Source: JBBRUG01 sp038247995
GTDB lineage: Bacteria > Chloroflexota > Chloroflexia > Chloroflexales > Chloroflexaceae
Assembly: GCA_038247995.1 (NCBI GenBank)
Contig: JBBRUG010000229.1
Span: 1 to 9,805 of the forward strand
Direction: 5' to 3'
Length of the DNA: 9,805 nt
Numbering within the stretch: the stretch's first letter is position 1; each line of letters opens with the position of its first letter. The notes under the pieces are model-generated. The model saw only the letters and a program-made list of their open reading frames with translations. It was not told where the DNA came from and ran no database searches. Below are positions 7,477 through 9,805 of this stretch, piece by piece. Position numbers and translations under genes: made by a program.

Positions 7477-8361
7477 ATGACTATCAGCAACCTCTTTGAC
7501 GAACACTACTACGCGACCGGCTGCGGTATGCCCTACCGACGTGACGCTGCGTGGTTGACCTTCTTCGACGGCGTTGCTGCGCAAATCCATGCCGGGATCG
7601 CCCCGCAGACGGTACTCGATGCGGGCTGCGCGATTGGCCTGCTCGTTGAACAGTTGCGGGCGCGTAACATTGATGCTGAAGGCGTCGATATCTCCGCGTA
7701 CGCAATCGCCCAGGCCGATAGCACGGTGCAGCCGTATGTGCGCGTCGGCTCGGTGGCCGAATCGTTTGGGCGGCGCTACGATCTGATTGTCTGCATTGAA
7801 GTGCTCGAACATATGCCTGCTGCCGAAGCCGAAGCCGCAGTAGCTAATTTTTGCGCCCATACCGACGATGTGCTCTTCTCATCGTCGCCGCTCGACTATA
7901 AAGAAGCGACCCACTTTACCGTGCGGCCCGTCGAGCACTGGGCCGAGCTTTTCGCCCGCGAAGGTTTTTACCGCGATATCGACTTCGATGCGCGCTTCCT
8001 CACGCCCTGGGCGGTACGCTTTCGCCGCCGCAGCGAACCAATGCCGCGCCTGGTGCGCGATTACGAGCGACGCCAGTGGGAACTGACCCGCGAGAATAGC
8101 GATCTACGCCAACTAGCCCTGGAACAGCGTGGCCAGCTTGCCGCTGCGGCGCAGGCGCGCCAGGACATACAGGCGCAAAGCGCCTCTCTGGCGCAGCTAG
8201 AAGCGCAGATCCAGGCTGCTGCTATCCAGAGCGCCTATCTGGCGCAACTGGAAGCGCAGATCCAGATCAAGAATACGCAGATCGCCCGCTTGGAAGATCT
8301 TGTCCATCGGATCGAGCATGGTCGCCTGATGCGGATCTTGCGCGCCCTGCAACGGAGATAA
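7477..8361 (+). CDS. SAM-dependent methyltransferase with long C-terminal coiled coil
   Basis: The protein has 294 residues. Residues about 1-185 form a class I methyltransferase: motif I VLDAGCAIG (46-54), the acidic residue after strand 2 in GVDIS (D71), and YDLIVCIEVLEHM (101-113). From about 190 to 281 the chain becomes a Gln/Ala/Leu/Glu-rich predicted coiled coil with no enzyme motifs. It contains a 17-residue tandem repeat (QSASLAQLEAQIQ, then QSAYLAQLEAQIQ). The gene is 18 nt after wzt and has no clear ribosome binding site. By analogy with WbdD, which methylates and caps E. coli O9a chains and uses a coiled coil to set length, it could be a chain terminator recognised by the Wzt C-terminal domain. 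It lacks the WbdD kinase domain and sequence relatedness is unproven. It could equally methylate an internal sugar or act with a glycosyltransferase. The methyltransferase call is firm; the substrate is inferred. Confidence 0.87.
   Translation: MTISNLFDEHYYATGCGMPYRRDAAWLTFFDGVAAQIHAGIAPQTVLDAGCAIGLLVEQLRARNIDAEGVDISAYAIAQADSTVQPYVRVGSVAESFGRRYDLIVCIEVLEHMPAAEAEAAVANFCAHTDDVLFSSSPLDYKEATHFTVRPVEHWAELFAREGFYRDIDFDARFLTPWAVRFRRRSEPMPRLVRDYERRQWELTRENSDLRQLALEQRGQLAAAAQARQDIQAQSASLAQLEAQIQAAAIQSAYLAQLEAQIQIKNTQIARLEDLVHRIEHGRLMRILRALQRR
8176..8277 (+). repeat. Two-copy 51-bp tandem repeat within the methyltransferase coiled coil
   Basis: The 39-bp cores at 8176-8214 and 8227-8265 differ at only 4 positions and are spaced exactly 51 bp apart, so the reading frame is kept. 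Each 51-bp unit adds 17 residues of coiled coil, starting at Q234 and Q251. Three of the four differences are silent, which suggests a fairly recent duplication followed by selection on the protein. Confidence 0.85.
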
Positions 8362-8370
8362 GGCTTTCTG

Positions 8371-9805
8371 ATGCGCTTGCTCATCCTCAGTCACGATGTG
8401 ATCGGCACGCGCATGGCCGGCCCCGGCATTCGCTACTGGGAACTGGCCCGCGTCCTCACCGATCCATGCGCCGTCACGCTGGCTGCGCCCACGCCGATCG
8501 ACCTCACGCCGCACGGCTTCACGACTGCCCACTACACCCCCGGCAATCCCACCAGCCTGGCCACACTCACCGCCGCCGCCGATCTGGTGCTGGCGAACGG
8601 CGTGGTGCTGGCGAGTAATCCCGAGTTGGCCGCCGTCAGCGCGCCGCTGCTGATCGACCTCTACGACCCGACCCTGCTGGAGAACCTGGAACTGTTTCGC
8701 GCCGCCGCACCCACTGAACGCGCCGCGCGCACTACCGCCGACCACGATCTGCTCCAACGCCAACTAGCCGCCGGCGATGCCTTCATCTGCGCCACCGAGC
8801 GCCAGCGCGACCTGTTCATCGGCGCACTGATGGCCGCCGGGCGGATCACACCTGCGCTCGCCGACGCCGACCCGCTGCTGCGCAGCCTGATCGATGTGGT
8901 ATCCTTTGGGTTGCCGGCCGAGCCGCCACCTGACCCGACCGCACCGGCCCTGCGCGGAGTATTAGCGGGGATTGACGCTGCAAGTGATGTGCTGCTCTGG
9001 ACCGGTGGGCTGTGGGATTGGATGGACCCGCAGACGCTGATTCGGGCCATGCCGCTGGTGCTTGCCCAGCGCCCGGCAGTTCGATTGGTCTTTCTGGCCG
9101 GTCGGCATCCCGGCCCGGCCACGCCGATGCGGGCGCCTGCCGCTGCCCAGGCGCTCGCCGCCGAGTTAAGCCTGCTGGATACTGCGGTATTCTTTTACGC
9201 AGAATGGGTACCCTACGCCCGCCGAGGCGATTTTCTGCACGAAGCCGACTTGCTCGTTTCGCTGCATCGGCCCGGCCTGGAGAGCGCCTACGCCGCGATC
9301 CGCTCGCGTTTCCTGGATCATCTCTGGGCGGCAAGGGCCAGCGTCGTTAGCGCCGGCGATGCCGCCGCCGAACTGGTTGTACGGCATCAGCTTGGCCGCG
9401 TAGCGCCGGCAGACGATCCAGAGGCCACCGCCGCTGCAATCCTGGCCCTGCTCGCCGATCCGACCGAGCGCGCCGCCTGCGCCCAGAACGCCGGCAAACT
9501 TGCCGCAAGCTTCACCTGGAACCAGGTTGCCGAGCCGATCCGCGCCTTCTGCCGCAATCCACGCCAGACGAGGCAGGGTTCAGGATTCAGGACTCAGGAA
9601 TCAGGAGCCGATTCAACTTTAGAAAAAATCCCGGCGCCCCTCTCCCGGTCAGGGAGAGGGGGCGGGCTTGCAGGTGTAGGGTTTTTACAGGATCGCGTCC
9701 CAATGCGCTATTCCCCGCATCCCCCCAGCCCCCTGCTCCCTCACGTGGAGCAGGGGGAGCCGCCGCAGATTCGGCGTCCTGATGCTGTCGGAAGCCCCGC
9801 TCCCG
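8371..9805 (+). CDS. Glycosyltransferase, family-4-like (GT-B fold), 3' end beyond the window
   Basis: Predicted to transfer a sugar from a nucleotide-sugar donor during synthesis of the exported polysaccharide. The N-terminal domain starts MRLLILSHDVIGTRMAGPG, the usual first strand and glycine-rich loop, followed by IRYWELARVL. The second domain begins at about residue 207 (VLLWTGGLWDWMDP, 207-219). It continues through VRLVFLAGRHPG to the EADLLVSLHRPGLESAYAAIRSRFLDHLWA region (from E291), typical of family-4-type donor sites, and then SAGDAAAELV. The enzyme body ends at about residue 400. The frame stays open to the window edge, but from about residue 402 it translates a heptamer repeat and two GC-rich palindromes, a low-complexity Pro/Gly/Ser sequence unlike an enzyme. 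Either the true tail lies downstream or repeats have removed the original stop. AAGG (8360-8363), overlapping the methyltransferase stop, lies 7 nt before the ATG and supports this start. Confidence 0.85.
   Translation, partial: MRLLILSHDVIGTRMAGPGIRYWELARVLTDPCAVTLAAPTPIDLTPHGFTTAHYTPGNPTSLATLTAAADLVLANGVVLASNPELAAVSAPLLIDLYDPTLLENLELFRAAAPTERAARTTADHDLLQRQLAAGDAFICATERQRDLFIGALMAAGRITPALADADPLLRSLIDVVSFGLPAEPPPDPTAPALRGVLAGIDAASDVLLWTGGLWDWMDPQTLIRAMPLVLAQRPAVRLVFLAGRHPGPATPMRAPAAAQALAAELSLLDTAVFFYAEWVPYARRGDFLHEADLLVSLHRPGLESAYAAIRSRFLDHLWAARASVVSAGDAAAELVVRHQLGRVAPADDPEATAAAILALLADPTERAACAQNAGKLAASFTWNQVAEPIRAFCRNPRQTRQGSGFRTQESGADSTLEKIPAPLSRSGRGGGLAGVGFLQDRVPMRYSPHPPSPLLPHVEQGEPPQIRRPDAVGSPAP
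9578..9605 (+). repeat. Heptamer tandem repeat, four copies
   Basis: Four consecutive 7-bp units, GTTCAGG, ATTCAGG, ACTCAGG and AATCAGG, share the core TCAGG. The repeat lies at the point where the glycosyltransferase frame stops looking like an enzyme. Such short tandem repeats are usual in intergenic DNA, so this may be the old 3' boundary of the gene. Confidence 0.8.
9630..9666. repeat. GC-rich palindrome 1 (interspersed-repeat type)
   Basis: CCCCTCTCCC (9637-9646) and GGGAGAGGGG (9652-9661) form a perfect 10-bp stem with a 5-nt loop. It extends imperfectly outward to 9630 and 9666 with bulged G residues. On the + strand no T-run follows. On the - strand six T (complement of 9623-9628) follow after 8 nt, so weak antisense termination is possible. 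From general knowledge, such palindromes occur as interspersed repeats in several Chloroflexota genomes; copy number here cannot be seen. Confidence 0.7.
9729..9757. repeat. GC-rich palindrome 2
   Basis: CCCCCTGCTCC (9729-9739) and GGAGCAGGGGG (9747-9757) form a perfect 11-bp stem around a 7-nt loop (CTCACGT). It resembles palindrome 1 in its C-run and G-run arms but is not identical. The two may be halves of one composite interspersed repeat that continues past the window edge. No T-run follows, so it is not a standard terminator. Confidence 0.7.

Noticed and set aside
7078..7860. A 260-codon open frame on the minus strand across the wzt/methyltransferase junction
   Set aside because: It covers conserved coding sequence of two real genes on the other strand and its translation shows no family motifs.
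9578..9605. Heptamer array considered as a CRISPR fragment
   Set aside because: Units are 7 bp, contiguous and without spacers.
9637..9661. Palindrome considered as the terminator of the operon
   Set aside because: No T-run follows on the plus strand and the glycosyltransferase frame continues through it.

Overview
The window looks like a moderately GC-rich chromosome of a Chloroflexota bacterium, probably class Chloroflexia. This is inferred from an extended -10 motif (TGCTACAAT), heptamer repeats and GC-rich palindromes between or at the ends of genes, and the style of the encoded proteins. No rRNA or other phylogenetic marker is present, so the assignment is tentative. All convincing genes are on the + strand.

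Layout: (1) 1-829 holds no convincing gene. It is a long spacer, and 241-480 is only about 45% GC by my count. (2) 830-2236 is a complete, secreted-type Amt ammonium channel, closed by a strong intrinsic terminator at 2308-2343. (3) A promoter at about 2421-2429 then drives a tight unit of five genes: a membrane-anchored NodB-type polysaccharide deacetylase (2489-4339), a Wzz-like/ABC-2 permease fusion (4324-6219), a Wzt-type ATPase with a C-terminal carbohydrate-binding-type domain (6223-7458), a SAM methyltransferase with a long C-terminal coiled coil (7477-8361), and a family-4-like glycosyltransferase (8371 to beyond the window edge). Spacings are -16, +3, +18 and +9 nt. (4) The last about 240 bases carry a heptamer tandem repeat and two perfect GC-rich inverted repeats. 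They lie inside the still-open glycosyltransferase frame.

The five-gene unit reads as a cell-surface polysaccharide assembly and ABC-export locus. The glycosyltransferase would build the chain. The methyltransferase could cap it, with its coiled coil as a possible length ruler. The Wzt C-terminal domain could recognise the finished chain, the Wzm-like permease would move it across the membrane, and the deacetylase would trim it outside. The most unusual feature is the permease. Its first about 350 residues have the layout of a Wzz/KpsE chain-length regulator (two membrane segments, an external domain of about 280 residues, and prolines before the second membrane segment), fused to a full-length permease. 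Together with the coiled-coil methyltransferase, this suggests two chain-length elements in one ABC-dependent system. That function is inference from architecture and gene order.
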